DNA from: Alphaproteobacteria bacterium
Lineage (GTDB): Bacteria; Pseudomonadota; Alphaproteobacteria; MPNO01; UBA830
Assembly (NCBI GenBank): GCA_022822405.1
Contig: JAJEBT010000066.1
Span: forward strand, 89,464-131,684
Direction of reading: 5' to 3'
DNA: 42,221 nucleotides
The position numbers and the translations under genes are program-made. Below are positions 19,536-27,617 of this stretch, piece after piece. The notes below the pieces were generated by a model that was not told where the DNA came from, did no database searches, and saw nothing but the letters and a program-made list of their open reading frames with translations. Within the stretch, counting starts at the first letter, position 1. Each line of letters opens with the position of its first letter.

Positions 19536-20341
19536 AGGGGAGAGTGCTTGTAATCGCCGGATCCGATTCCGGCGGCGGCGCCGGCATCCAGGCGGACATC
19601 AAGACGGTGACCGCGCTCGGCGGCTATGCCGCGACCGCGATCACCGCGCTCACGGCCCAGGACACCCGCGACGTGCATGCCGTGATGGCCGTTGACACCG
19701 GGTTCATCCGCAAACAGATCGAGGTCGTGCTCGCGGACATCGGGGCCGACTGCCTCAAGACGGGAATGCTGCACAGCGCGGAGGTCGTCGATGCGGTATG
19801 CGACGTCATCGAATCGGAAGCCGCGGAAGTGCCGTTGGTGGCCGATCCGGTAATGGTGGCCAAAGGCGGGGCATCGCTGCTCAATGACGACGGTGTCGAT
19901 GCGGTGCGCCGTCGGCTGTTGCCGGCAGCGGCCGTGATCACGCCGAACATTCCCGAGGCGGAGACGCTGCTTGGCGGGCGTATCGAGAACCTCGGCGACA
20001 TGAAGGATGCGGCCCGGCAGCTTGTCGGGTTCGGGCCTGCCGGCGCGCTCGTCAAGGGCGGCCACATGACGGGTCCGGAACTGGTCGACGTCCTCTATGA
20101 TGGCCAGACGTGCCATACCTTCGCAACCGCACGTATCAATACGGTTCACACCCACGGAACCGGCTGCACCATGGCGTCCGCCATTGCTGCCGGGCTCGCC
20201 GCAGGCCTGACGCTGTTCGCCGCGGTCGAGCGGGCGCAGGCCTATGTACTCCGGGCCATCCGCCTCGCGCCCGGCCTCGGCTGCGGACACGGTCCCCTGG
20301 ACCATGGCCATACGGTTCGGCCCGTCGCCGGGACCCGATAG
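19532..20341 (+). CDS. thiD: HMP/HMP-phosphate kinase ThiD
   Basis: Phosphorylates hydroxymethylpyrimidine twice to HMP-PP, the partner substrate of ThiE. The 269-aa ribokinase-fold protein reads [20 protein letters not shown], the HMP-binding head, then [42 protein letters not shown] and [15 protein letters not shown], the anion hole and catalytic Asp region (here the usual Asp position reads in a THGTGCT context, so the base residue should be checked). GTG start overlaps the glmM stop (GTGA). Confidence 0.93.
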   Translation: MKGRVLVIAGSDSGGGAGIQADIKTVTALGGYAATAITALTAQDTRDVHAVMAVDTGFIRKQIEVVLADIGADCLKTGMLHSAEVVDAVCDVIESEAAEVPLVADPVMVAKGGASLLNDDGVDAVRRRLLPAAAVITPNIPEAETLLGGRIENLGDMKDAARQLVGFGPAGALVKGGHMTGPELVDVLYDGQTCHTFATARINTVHTHGTGCTMASAIAAGLAAGLTLFAAVERAQAYVLRAIRLAPGLGCGHGPLDHGHTVRPVAGTR

Positions 20342-20342
20342 G

Positions 20343-21128
20343 ATGAGCGGGATACGGATTTACCAAATCGATGCATTTGCGGACCGGGTGTTCTCCGGAA
20401 ACCCGGCGGCTGTATGCCCCCTGACCGAGTGGCTGCCCGACGAGCTGATGCAGGCGATTGCCGCCGAGAACAATCTCTCGGAGACCGCGTTCTTCGTCCC
20501 CGACGGGGAGGGCGGTTATGATCTGCGCTGGTTTACACCCACGATCGAGGTTGAGCTGTGCGGTCATGCGACGCTGGCATCGGCATTCGTGATCCTCGAG
20601 TGCATGGCGACGGGCAGGGAAGCGGTATCCTTCAACACGCGGAGCGGAAGGATGGCGGTCGCCCGCCGGGACGATCTCCTGTACCTGGACTTTCCGGCGC
20701 ATCAGGCCGTCGAGACCGAAATTCCGGAGGCGCTAGCCGGAGGCCTCGGCGTGGCCCCCCGGGCGGTCCTCAAGGGTCCAAACTACATGGCCGTCTTCGC
20801 GCAGGAGGCCGAGGTCGCTGCGTTGGAGCCCGAGTTCCGCAGTCTTGCGAAACTCTATCCGCGCGGCGTGATCGCAACGGCGCCGGGCGAGGATTGCGAT
20901 TTCGTATCGCGCTATTTCGCGCCGGCGCACGGCGTCGACGAGGATCCCGTGACCGGGTCAGCGCATTGCATGCTGATTCCCTATTGGTCGGTGACCCTGG
21001 CCCGGAAAAGCCTGCTCGCGCGCCAGATCTCGGCCCGGGGCGGAACGCTCCATTGCGAAGACCGGGGTCCGCGCGTCGGCATCGGCGGGCGGGCCTCGCT
21101 CTACATGGAGGGAACAGTCAGGATATGA
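20343..21128 (+). CDS. PhzF-family isomerase/epimerase
   Basis: PhzF-like proteins have a diaminopimelate-epimerase fold; PhzF itself isomerises a phenazine precursor, but most members have unknown substrates. The 261-aa product shows IYQIDAFADRVFSGNPAAVC, the catalytic Glu in ENNLSETAFFVP, LRWFTPTIEVELCGHATLAS and EDPVTGSAHCMLIPYW, the two anion-binding loops. ATG 20343 follows the thiD stop directly. There are no phenazine genes nearby, so a housekeeping or detoxifying role is more likely than phenazine synthesis. Confidence 0.9.
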   Translation: MSGIRIYQIDAFADRVFSGNPAAVCPLTEWLPDELMQAIAAENNLSETAFFVPDGEGGYDLRWFTPTIEVELCGHATLASAFVILECMATGREAVSFNTRSGRMAVARRDDLLYLDFPAHQAVETEIPEALAGGLGVAPRAVLKGPNYMAVFAQEAEVAALEPEFRSLAKLYPRGVIATAPGEDCDFVSRYFAPAHGVDEDPVTGSAHCMLIPYWSVTLARKSLLARQISARGGTLHCEDRGPRVGIGGRASLYMEGTVRI

Positions 21129-21147
21129 GCGGATCGCCGCGCCGCTG

Positions 21148-21654
21148 CTACTTGCCGACGCCGGCATGGCGGCGCTGGCGGAGGACACGAGTCCGGTCCT
21201 CCTCTCCGATCATGCCGGCAAGAACCTGGCAGTAGCCTTCGACCGCCTCGGCGCCGGCTTCGCGGTACGCCCGCGCTATCTTTCTGCGCTGGATCTCGGA
21301 AAGGCGCCGTTCGAGTTCGACGCCCCTGGGCGTGAGCTTGAGCAATCTCTGGCGCCGGTCGCCTTCGCTCTTCATCTGGACGATGAATCCGTCGCGGACA
21401 AGCTGGCCCAGGACCCGTGACAGGCTCTGCTTGGTAACCCTCAGAATCGACAGGAGTTCGGAGACCGTTATTCCGGGATTGCTGTTCACGAAATGGATCG
21501 CACGGTGATGGGCGCGGCCAAAGCCGTATTCGGCAAGAATCTCGTCGGCGTCCCGGGTAAAATCCTGATAGGCGAAATAGAGCAACTCGATCCCCTGGCG
21601 GAGATCCTCGTCACGAAGGAAGAGCGGATTCGTCGTCGATTTCGCGCCGGTCAT
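21148..21654 (-). CDS. MarR-family transcriptional regulator
   Basis: Winged-helix dimeric repressor, 168 aa. The HTH reads HHRAIHFVNSNPGITVSELL and ILRVTKQSLSRVLGQLVRDG, the wing EGDRRQRLLKLTPRG, and the ends form the dimer helices. Start ATG 21654 (MTGAKSTTNP). It is divergent from the aminotransferase with an 84-bp gap, so it probably regulates that gene and itself. A weak pair TTGCCT/CATACA with 17-bp spacing on the minus strand would start the message almost at the ATG. Confidence 0.9.
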   Translation of the reverse strand: MTGAKSTTNPLFLRDEDLRQGIELLYFAYQDFTRDADEILAEYGFGRAHHRAIHFVNSNPGITVSELLSILRVTKQSLSRVLGQLVRDGFIVQMKSEGDRRQRLLKLTPRGVELERRLSEIQRRKIARAYREAGAEAVEGYCQVLAGMIGEEDRTRVLRQRRHAGVGK

Positions 21655-21738
21655 GTTGACCTGTATGCCCGCAAATGATAAGGCAGGCAAGCCGGATTGA
21701 TGAAATTCCCTCGCGATCTGGTAGTGGAGAATGTACCG

Positions 21739-22623
21739 ATGATGAATTTCGACGATCAGGATGGCCTTGTCTGGCATGACGGTGCCCTAAAGCCATGGCG
21801 CGAGGCGGGTCTGCATGTTCTTTCACACGGGCTTCATTATGGGAGTTGCGTGTTTGAGGGCGAGCGTGTCTATGGTGGCGAGGTTTTCAAGCTTCGAGAG
21901 CATACGCAGAGATTGCTGGATTCCGGCGCCGCACTCGGATTCGAAATACCCTATTCGCTGGAAAGGCTCGAGCGGGCAACGCTCGAGACGGTGGCCGCGC
22001 AGGGTTACGCAGATGCCTATGTGCGGCCCGTGGCATGGCGCGGCAGCGAGATGATGGGGGTGTCGGCGCAGCAGACCACCATCCATGTCGCAATCGCGGT
22101 CTGGGAGTGGCCGTCCTATTTCTCGCCCGAGGCGCGGAACCGCGGAATCAAGCTTAAGACCGCCAAGTGGCGGCGTCCGGCGCCGGATACTGCTCCCGTC
22201 CATGCCAAGGCAGCCGGGCTCTACATGATCTGCACGATGAGCAAGCACGAAGCCGAGGCCGAGGGCTACGACGACGCGCTGATGCTCGACTGGCGGGGGC
22301 TGGTGGCGGAGAGCACCGGCGCGAACATCTTTCTCGCCCGCGAGGGCAGGCTGCACACGCCGGTACCGGACTGTTTCCTCGACGGCATCACGCGCCAGAC
22401 GGTGATCGGCCTGGCCAGGGCGCGCGGCATCGAGGTGATCGAGCGCGCGATCCGGCCGGAGGAGTTGCCCGGGGCCGACGAGATCTTCGTGACCGGCACG
22501 GCTGCCGAAGTCACGCCGGTCGGTTGCATCGACGACCACCATTTTCAGGTCGGTTCGATCAGCCGGGCGCTGCTCGAGGACTACGAGGCCCTCGTGCGCA
22601 CGAAGGCGGACGTAGCGGCCTGA
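21739..22623 (+). CDS. ilvE: Branched-chain amino acid aminotransferase
   Basis: PLP-dependent fold-type IV transaminase between branched-chain keto acids and glutamate. The 294-aa protein has FDDQDGLVWHDGALKPW, VLSHGLHYGSCVFEGERVYG, the PLP lysine in PVHAKAAGLYM, DALMLDWRGLVAESTGANIF and EIFVTGTAAEVTPVG. Start ATG 21739 has GGAG at 21726; ATG 21697 would add 14 residues. The KAAGLY context supports IlvE over D-amino acid transaminase. Divergent MarR gene suggests local control. Confidence 0.9.
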   Translation: MMNFDDQDGLVWHDGALKPWREAGLHVLSHGLHYGSCVFEGERVYGGEVFKLREHTQRLLDSGAALGFEIPYSLERLERATLETVAAQGYADAYVRPVAWRGSEMMGVSAQQTTIHVAIAVWEWPSYFSPEARNRGIKLKTAKWRRPAPDTAPVHAKAAGLYMICTMSKHEAEAEGYDDALMLDWRGLVAESTGANIFLAREGRLHTPVPDCFLDGITRQTVIGLARARGIEVIERAIRPEELPGADEIFVTGTAAEVTPVGCIDDHHFQVGSISRALLEDYEALVRTKADVAA

Positions 22624-22662
22624 CGCGCCGCCGAAGGCGCAACCCCGAAAGACATCCCTGCC

Positions 22663-22689
22663 CGCGCGACGCCTGTCCGTGGTCGCGCG
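22663..22689. terminator. Hairpin between convergent ilvE and cytochrome genes
   Basis: Eight-base stem CGCGCGAC (22663-22670) and GTCGCGCG (22682-22689) with an 11-base loop, in the 101-bp gap between two convergent genes. No T run is present on either side, so an intrinsic terminator is only possible. Confidence 0.35.
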
Positions 22690-22724
22690 CGACTGCTGGC
22701 CCCGGGCCAGGACGCTGCCGGCCT

Positions 22725-23537
22725 CTATGGCAGGACTGGAACCGCGCGCAGATATCCGAACAGGGCTTTCGCGATCCGTTGGCGCTCGCCTTCCGCGAGG
22801 CGGTCGGAAAGGGGCGGCATCGTTGTTCCACTCAGTATCGACGAGGGAGTCAGCACCCAGCGGACGAATTCGGGCTCGGACATGTCTTTCGCGATTTCGG
22901 CCAGATTGCCCTCGAATTTCTCGCCGCCAAAGCCGTTGATCTTGTGGCAGCTCAGACAGTGGGTCTTGGCCAGCTGGGCGCCTCCGCTCAAGCGCGGATC
23001 AAGGCCCTTTGGCAACAGGGCCCCGTCGGACAATGTCACCAGATTCACCTCGTTGACCTGATAGGGCCATTTGCTCGCGCCCTCCTTCAGCAGGGCGGGG
23101 CTGGAGATGTTGTCCCATACGAGATAGTACGGTCCGAGCGGTACGTCCTGCTGGTTCTGGGCGAGATTGTCGACGGTGAATGCCTTGCCGTCCTTGCGGG
23201 CAAAGACAAGAAAGGCGTTTTCCCTGAGGAATCGGCTGACGGCGATGCGCGAGATGTAGCCATCGAGGGCGCGGAATTCGACCGTCTCGCCCTGCCTCCG
23301 CCAGTCCCTGCCGAAAAGGCGCTCCAGCACGTCGATGGCCCGAAAGCCGACATATTCGATCGCGACATGCCTGTCGCCCACGCTGAGGTGCGGCTCGTAG
23401 ACAGGCACGGCCCGGGCGGGAACCGTCATCTGCTGCTGCAAGTTCGCGGTCGAAGGCAGTTCGACGGCATGCGCCGCGCCCGAGACCAGGATGACCAGGC
23501 CGACGATGCGGCACAGGAACGGCAGGTCGTTCGACAT
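22725..23537 (-). CDS. c-type cytochrome with N-terminal molybdopterin-oxidoreductase-like domain
   Basis: 270-aa exported protein. Start ATG 23537 is supported by GGGGAGGA eight bases upstream and gives a signal peptide (IVGLVILVSGAAHA). The C-terminal domain has one heme site, CLSCH at 194-198, and the axial methionine in SGTTMPPLSD. Residues about 55-170 (VEFRALDGYISRIAV, VPLGPYYLVWDN, WPYQVNEVNLV) resemble the beta-rich Moco domain of YedY/sulfite-oxidase proteins but lack an obvious cofactor Cys, so the likeness may be only structural. No partner reductase lies beside it. Likely a periplasmic electron carrier; function unknown. Confidence 0.75.
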   Translation of the reverse strand: MSNDLPFLCRIVGLVILVSGAAHAVELPSTANLQQQMTVPARAVPVYEPHLSVGDRHVAIEYVGFRAIDVLERLFGRDWRRQGETVEFRALDGYISRIAVSRFLRENAFLVFARKDGKAFTVDNLAQNQQDVPLGPYYLVWDNISSPALLKEGASKWPYQVNEVNLVTLSDGALLPKGLDPRLSGGAQLAKTHCLSCHKINGFGGEKFEGNLAEIAKDMSEPEFVRWVLTPSSILSGTTMPPLSDRLAEGERQRIAKALFGYLRAVPVLP

Positions 23538-23640
23538 ATCGGTCCTCCCCGGAGGATAGTTTTCGCGGTCGATGGTACGCCGCCCCAAGCAGGTGGACGA
23601 GAGGTGGAGACAGACGATGTCCGCACGATTCGAGACGCGC

Positions 23641-23661
23641 AACCTCGATCATAGCGAGGTT
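23641..23661. terminator. Hairpin between DUF985 and cytochrome genes
   Basis: Perfect 7-base stem AACCTCG / CGAGGTT with a 7-base loop, followed on the plus strand by two more T. It lies between the end of the DUF985 gene and the cytochrome start on the minus strand, so it may end the DUF985 message, though the T run is on the other strand. Confidence 0.35.
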
Positions 23662-23757
23662 TTCCGGTTCGCGGCGTGGTTCCCTTTGGTCCGCCACCAC
23701 CTCAGATTCTGGAGCATGCCAGTGTGACGGGTGCATCCGGCAGTTGCGGCCGACAGA

Positions 23758-24171
23758 CTATCCCGGTTGCCATCCGGGCGGCGCGAGCTCGAAACCAGAG
23801 AACTCGAATGCAGGAGCCACCGTGCAACCGGCCAGCGTCCAGGCACCCTCGGAGCGGGCGCTTTGCCAGGTGCCGGCGGGCACCACGATATGCGGTTCCG
23901 CGCCAATATCCGCGGACAGGAGCGATTTCGTGGTCGTGCGGCCGTCAGGCGACAAAGTCAGGCGAATCGGAGCGCCTGCGTAATAATGCCAGATCTCTAC
24001 GGCATCGATGCGGTGCCAGGCTGAGGCCTCGCCAGCCTTCAGCAGATAGTAGATTGCGGTGACGGCGCCGCGGCCACCGTCTTCCGCGACCGCTCGAAAT
24101 GTTTCCCGGTAGTGACCGCCCTCCGGATGGGGCACAAGACCGTATCGGGCGATGACTTCGTCTGCTTCCAT
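23758..24171 (-). CDS. DUF985 cupin-fold protein
   Basis: Single-domain cupin of 137 residues. The family signature is complete: LVPHPEGGHYRETFR at residues 11-25, TAIYYLLKAGEASAWHRIDA with a metal-type His, EIWHYYAGAP, VPAGTWQSA and GCTVAPAFEFSGFELA. DUF985 (Cupin_5) proteins bind small ligands, some nucleotide sugars, but the natural substrate is unknown. It stands alone, 220 bp upstream of the cytochrome gene on the same strand. Confidence 0.87.
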   Translation of the reverse strand: MEADEVIARYGLVPHPEGGHYRETFRAVAEDGGRGAVTAIYYLLKAGEASAWHRIDAVEIWHYYAGAPIRLTLSPDGRTTTKSLLSADIGAEPHIVVPAGTWQSARSEGAWTLAGCTVAPAFEFSGFELAPPGWQPG

Positions 24172-24515
24172 CGTCGCTGCTCCATTCGTCGATGCCGCCG
24201 GATCCGGCGTTCAGTGCCGCCATCTGCGTCCGGAACCGGCATGATGCATGCCCGTGAACCAGACTCACATGTTCCAATCGGTCGAGAGCATGTCATGCCG
24301 GTGATCAAGAACCTTCTTCGTGGCAACCTTCCCGAGACTGGCGCAACGCATACTCCCAAGCCGCATCGCTCCGGGGACAGCGGCCGCGATTCTGGTTCCC
24401 GTTGAGAGTTCTGACATGGCGGAGCCGGGCTTTCGGCCCGTGGCGGCAAGGGAACAAACCGCCGGGCGCCCATGGGTACGGTGCGTGCTGTTCCGGGATC
24501 GCGAAAATCCGGCTC
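24172..24515. other. 344-bp gap between DUF985 and moaE
   Basis: No reading frame with gene-like composition on either strand. The only structure I see is a 5-bp GC hairpin at 24426-24440 (CGGGC, loop TTTCG, GCCCG), which could mark the end of the moaE message on the minus strand. The DUF985 promoter should lie here but no clear -35/-10 pair was found. Confidence 0.5.
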
Positions 24516-24953
24516 TCAGGGGCCTGCATCCAGGTCCCGTGAATCCTGGCTCACCCATACCGGTCCCGATTCACGGTCTTCCAGCTTCCAGAACGGTGCT
24601 CCGGTCTTCAGCCAGTCGATGAGGAACTGGCAACTCTCCAGAGCGGCTTTCCGATGTGCAGATGCCGTAATGACCAGCACGATCTGCTCGCCCGGTTCGA
24701 GCCGTCCGTACCGGTGAATGACAAGGACATCAAGCAACGGCCACCTGGCACGCGCTTCGCCTTCGACCTTGGCCAGCTGTTTCTCGGTCATTCCCGGATA
24801 GTGTTCCAGCGTCATCGCGCTGATCTTTTCGCCGTCGGCAATCTCGCGCACGAGGCCGACGAAGCTGGCCAGACCGCCGATGTCCGTTCGCCCGGTCGTG
24901 ATGCGGCTGATTTCGGCACCGATGTCGAAATCCTCCTCCTGCACCCTGATCAT
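24516..24953 (-). CDS. moaE: Molybdopterin synthase catalytic subunit MoaE
   Basis: Large subunit that inserts two sulfurs from MoaD thiocarboxylate into precursor Z. The 145-aa protein has IGGLASFVGLVRE, LEHYPGMTEKQL, VIHRYGRLEPGEQIVLVITA, SAHRKAALESCQFLIDWLKT and APFWKLE, the last containing the active-site lysine loop. Five bases follow the moaD stop. moaA, moaC and mobA are not in the window. Confidence 0.94.
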   Translation of the reverse strand: MIRVQEEDFDIGAEISRITTGRTDIGGLASFVGLVREIADGEKISAMTLEHYPGMTEKQLAKVEGEARARWPLLDVLVIHRYGRLEPGEQIVLVITASAHRKAALESCQFLIDWLKTGAPFWKLEDRESGPVWVSQDSRDLDAGP

Positions 24954-24958
24954 CGAAC

Positions 24959-25213
24959 CTATCCCCCTGTCATCGGCGGAAAGAAGGCAATCTCGTCGCC
25001 ATCCCCTACCGGCGCGTCAGGTGGCACGATCTCCTGGTTGACAGCTGCGCGTATGGCCGCGGCGTCCTCGAAGGCATGGGCATAGCCACCGCCGCGCTTC
25101 CTGAGGTGCTCGACAAGGGAAGCGATGTCATGGATTCCGTCCGGCAGTTCCATGGTCTCGACCGATGTCCCGATTCGTGAACGGACCCACCCGAAATAGA
25201 GTATCTGCATCAT
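24959..25213 (-). CDS. moaD: Molybdopterin synthase sulfur carrier MoaD
   Basis: Ubiquitin-fold sulfur carrier, 84 aa, ending in the essential Gly-Gly (FFPPMTGG). The start ILYFGWVRSRIG and the VNQEIVPPDAPVGDGDEIAF stretch are typical. It overlaps the moeA stop by four bases and precedes moaE by five, so the synthase subunits are made together. Confidence 0.92.
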   Translation of the reverse strand: MMQILYFGWVRSRIGTSVETMELPDGIHDIASLVEHLRKRGGGYAHAFEDAAAIRAAVNQEIVPPDAPVGDGDEIAFFPPMTGG

Positions 25214-26463
25214 CCCATCTCGCTGAACGGCAGGAAATCGACCGGGTGCCCGGGGCTAGCCTCGGAGAGCTCCTCGGGAAGCTCCGCCAGGCCGTCGGAT
25301 TCCACCATCGACGTCAGTATGCCTGCGCCGTCGCGCTCGAACTTGTGGGCAACCGTCCGCCCGTCCTCGCTCCGCTCCAGCCTCACGCGCAGCCACTCCC
25401 GACGGCCCCGTTTCTTGCGGATCGGAAACGCCGTGCGCACGCGGAAGCTCTTAGGCTCGGTGTCCGTGCAGCCGCCGAGACGGAGGATGGCCGGCCGGGC
25501 AAAGCGCATGAAAGTCACCAGAACCGCCACCGGATTGCCCGGAAGGCCGATAAAAGGAACCGTGCCGACCTGGCCGAACGCCACCGGCCGTCCTGGCCTG
25601 ATGGCGAGCCGCCAGAGATGGATCCGGCCGTTCGCCTCGACGGCGCTGCGAACATGATCCTGTTCTCCCGTCGACACGCCAGCCGACGTCATCAGCAGGT
25701 CGTGTGCGTCGGCGGCTTCGGCAAGCGTGTCGCGGATGGACCGGAAGTCATCGGGCAGAATGCCGAGATCGGTCACTTCGCAGCCGAGGCGGGAGACGGC
25801 GGCGCGCAGCGAATAGCGGTTGGCGTCATAGATGCATCCGGGCGGCAGATCTTGTCCGGGCTCCCTGACCTCGTTTCCGGTCGAGAACAGGGCTACGCGC
25901 AAACGGCGGTGGACCGGAAGCCGCACGCGTCCCGTCGAGGCGGCAAGTCCGATATCCTGCGGCCGCAACCGTATGCCGGCCTGCAGAATCCGTGAATCTG
26001 CGGCAATGTCCTCGCCTGCGAAACGGCGGTTCGCGCCTTGCGCGATCCCCGGCGGAACGGACACGTAGCCATCCGCCTCGCGGCAGTCCTCCTGCATCAG
26101 CACGGTGTCCGCCCCGGCCGGCATCGGCGCTCCCGTGAAGATGCGTGCTGCCTCGCCTGTCCCGACGGACAGATCGGGAAGGTCCCCGGCTGCAATGCGC
26201 TGGGACAGGCGCAGCCGGGTTTCGCCGTCGCTGGACAGGTCGCAAAAACGCACCGCGTAGCCATCCACGGCGGCGTTGTCATGCGGCGGCACAGAGAGGG
26301 GAGACCTGATGTCGGCGGCGAGTATTCGTCCGTCGGCTTCATCCAGGCAGATGTCTTCCGTGTCGACGACAGTGTCAAGGCGTTCGGCAAGAAGCCCGAG
26401 CGCCTCGTGCGTCCGCATCAATTCGCCGCCGAAGGCAAAGCAGTCGTCGGATAGCTGGGCCAT
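25210..26463 (-). CDS. moeA: Molybdopterin molybdenumtransferase MoeA
   Basis: Inserts molybdate into adenylated molybdopterin. The 417-aa protein has PPHDNAAVDGYAVRF near residue 60, RIFTGAPMPAGADTVLMQED, VALFSTGNEV, IYDANRYSL, LMTSAGVSTGEQDHVRSAVE and VPFIGLPGNPVAVLVTF, all MoeA hallmarks, with domain IV at the C-terminus. ATG 26463 is chosen; the frame runs open to 26640 but upstream residues overlap mobB and are not conserved. Confidence 0.94.
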   Translation of the reverse strand: MAQLSDDCFAFGGELMRTHEALGLLAERLDTVVDTEDICLDEADGRILAADIRSPLSVPPHDNAAVDGYAVRFCDLSSDGETRLRLSQRIAAGDLPDLSVGTGEAARIFTGAPMPAGADTVLMQEDCREADGYVSVPPGIAQGANRRFAGEDIAADSRILQAGIRLRPQDIGLAASTGRVRLPVHRRLRVALFSTGNEVREPGQDLPPGCIYDANRYSLRAAVSRLGCEVTDLGILPDDFRSIRDTLAEAADAHDLLMTSAGVSTGEQDHVRSAVEANGRIHLWRLAIRPGRPVAFGQVGTVPFIGLPGNPVAVLVTFMRFARPAILRLGGCTDTEPKSFRVRTAFPIRKKRGRREWLRVRLERSEDGRTVAHKFERDGAGILTSMVESDGLAELPEELSEASPGHPVDFLPFSEMG

Positions 26464-26464
26464 A

Positions 26465-26995
26465 TCAGCCGACCTTCTCGACCGCCATCCCGAGGCCGTA
26501 GCGCTCGATGATGAAGCTGGCGACGCCGGCAGCATCGTTGATGTCGAGAGCCGGGATCGAGCGGATTCCGGCCGGATCATCGGTGGCGACCGCCACGATG
26601 CCGGGATTGTCCTCATAGAGCGGCCGCCTGCCGGCGCCACCGCGCCACACCTCTATCTTCTCGTGCGGCTCGTCCTTGTAGCCTTCGACAAGGACGATAT
26701 CCGCCGGCGACAAGCGGCCAAGGATGTCGCCGAGCGCCGGTTCGGGCTCACCGCAGTTCTCGTGAACGACGGCCCAGCGGCGCGCCGACGAAACGACAAC
26801 CTCGACAGCGCCAGCAGCGCGGTGTTCGTAGGAGTCCTTGCCCGGTATGTCGATGTCGAATTCGTGGTGGGCGTGCTTGACGGTCGCCACCCGGTATCCT
26901 TTCGCCACGAGGGCGGGAATCAACCGCACGATCAGCGATGTCTTGCCGCTGCCGCTCCATCCGGCAATGCCGACAACCGCGCCATGCCGGGTCAT
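26465..26995 (-). CDS. mobB: Molybdopterin-guanine dinucleotide protein MobB
   Basis: P-loop GTP-binding adaptor that helps MobA make bis-MGD. The 176-aa protein has Walker A GIAGWSGSGKTSL at residues 9-21, VATVKHAHHEFDIDIPGKDS and LVEGYKDEPHEKIEVWR. It overlaps pgsA by four bases (ATGA) and ends one base before moeA. Presence of mobB implies bis-MGD enzymes in the organism. Confidence 0.93.
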   Translation of the reverse strand: MTRHGAVVGIAGWSGSGKTSLIVRLIPALVAKGYRVATVKHAHHEFDIDIPGKDSYEHRAAGAVEVVVSSARRWAVVHENCGEPEPALGDILGRLSPADIVLVEGYKDEPHEKIEVWRGGAGRRPLYEDNPGIVAVATDDPAGIRSIPALDINDAAGVASFIIERYGLGMAVEKVG

Positions 26996-27579
26996 GGCCT
27001 GTGGTCCCCGGCGCCGGTGTCCATGTGGCGGAGGCCGGCGCGCATGTAGTCGAGGCCGGTGAACACGGTGACCGCGGCGGCGAGCCAGAGGCCGGCCTCT
27101 CCGATCAGCCGGATCGGTATCTCGGGCGGGACCGGCGGGTGGCTAGCGTCGCCGACGATCAGGAAGCCGAGAGCGAGCATCTGGATCGTCGTCTTCCACT
27201 TGGCGACGTAGCTCACCGGCAGATCGACCTCGATGCCGGCCAAGTACTCCCGCAGCCCCGAGACGAGTATTTCCCGGCACAGAATGATCACGGCCGGGAT
27301 GATCGCCAGTCCGGCGATCTGACCGAAGGCGACCATCATCATGAGCGCTGTCGCGATCAGGAGCTTGTCGGCGACGGGATCGAGGAAACGCCCGAAATCC
27401 GAATACAGGCCGTCACGGCGCGCAAGATAGCCGTCAAAGAAATCCGTGATCGCGGCGGCCGTGAAGACCGCGAGCGCGAGCCACTGGCCGGCGGCGCTGT
27501 CGAGGAAGAAGGCGCCGGCGAAGACCGGAACGGCGGCCACGCGCAGCAGCGTCAGCACATTGGGCAGGGTCGGGCTCAT
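26992..27579 (-). CDS. pgsA: CDP-diacylglycerol-glycerol-3-P phosphatidyltransferase PgsA
   Basis: Makes phosphatidylglycerophosphate, first step to phosphatidylglycerol and cardiolipin, in the inner membrane. The 195-aa protein has several hydrophobic spans and the CDP-alcohol transferase motif in FFDGYLARRDGLYSDFGRF plus LDPVADK, with spacing DGx2ARx8Gx3Dx3D. N-terminus PTLPNVLTLLRVAAVPVFA is typical. It lies 38 bp downstream of uvrC, a common pairing. Confidence 0.93.
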   Translation of the reverse strand: MSPTLPNVLTLLRVAAVPVFAGAFFLDSAAGQWLALAVFTAAAITDFFDGYLARRDGLYSDFGRFLDPVADKLLIATALMMMVAFGQIAGLAIIPAVIILCREILVSGLREYLAGIEVDLPVSYVAKWKTTIQMLALGFLIVGDASHPPVPPEIPIRLIGEAGLWLAAAVTVFTGLDYMRAGLRHMDTGAGDHRP

Positions 27580-27617
27580 GGAGCGGTCAGGGCAAATTTC
27601 CGAAGGTCTGCCGCATT

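Noticed and set aside
22167..23654. 495-codon plus-strand frame over ilvE and the cytochrome gene
   Set aside because: Starts out of frame inside ilvE and runs antisense through the cytochrome gene; no recognisable motif.
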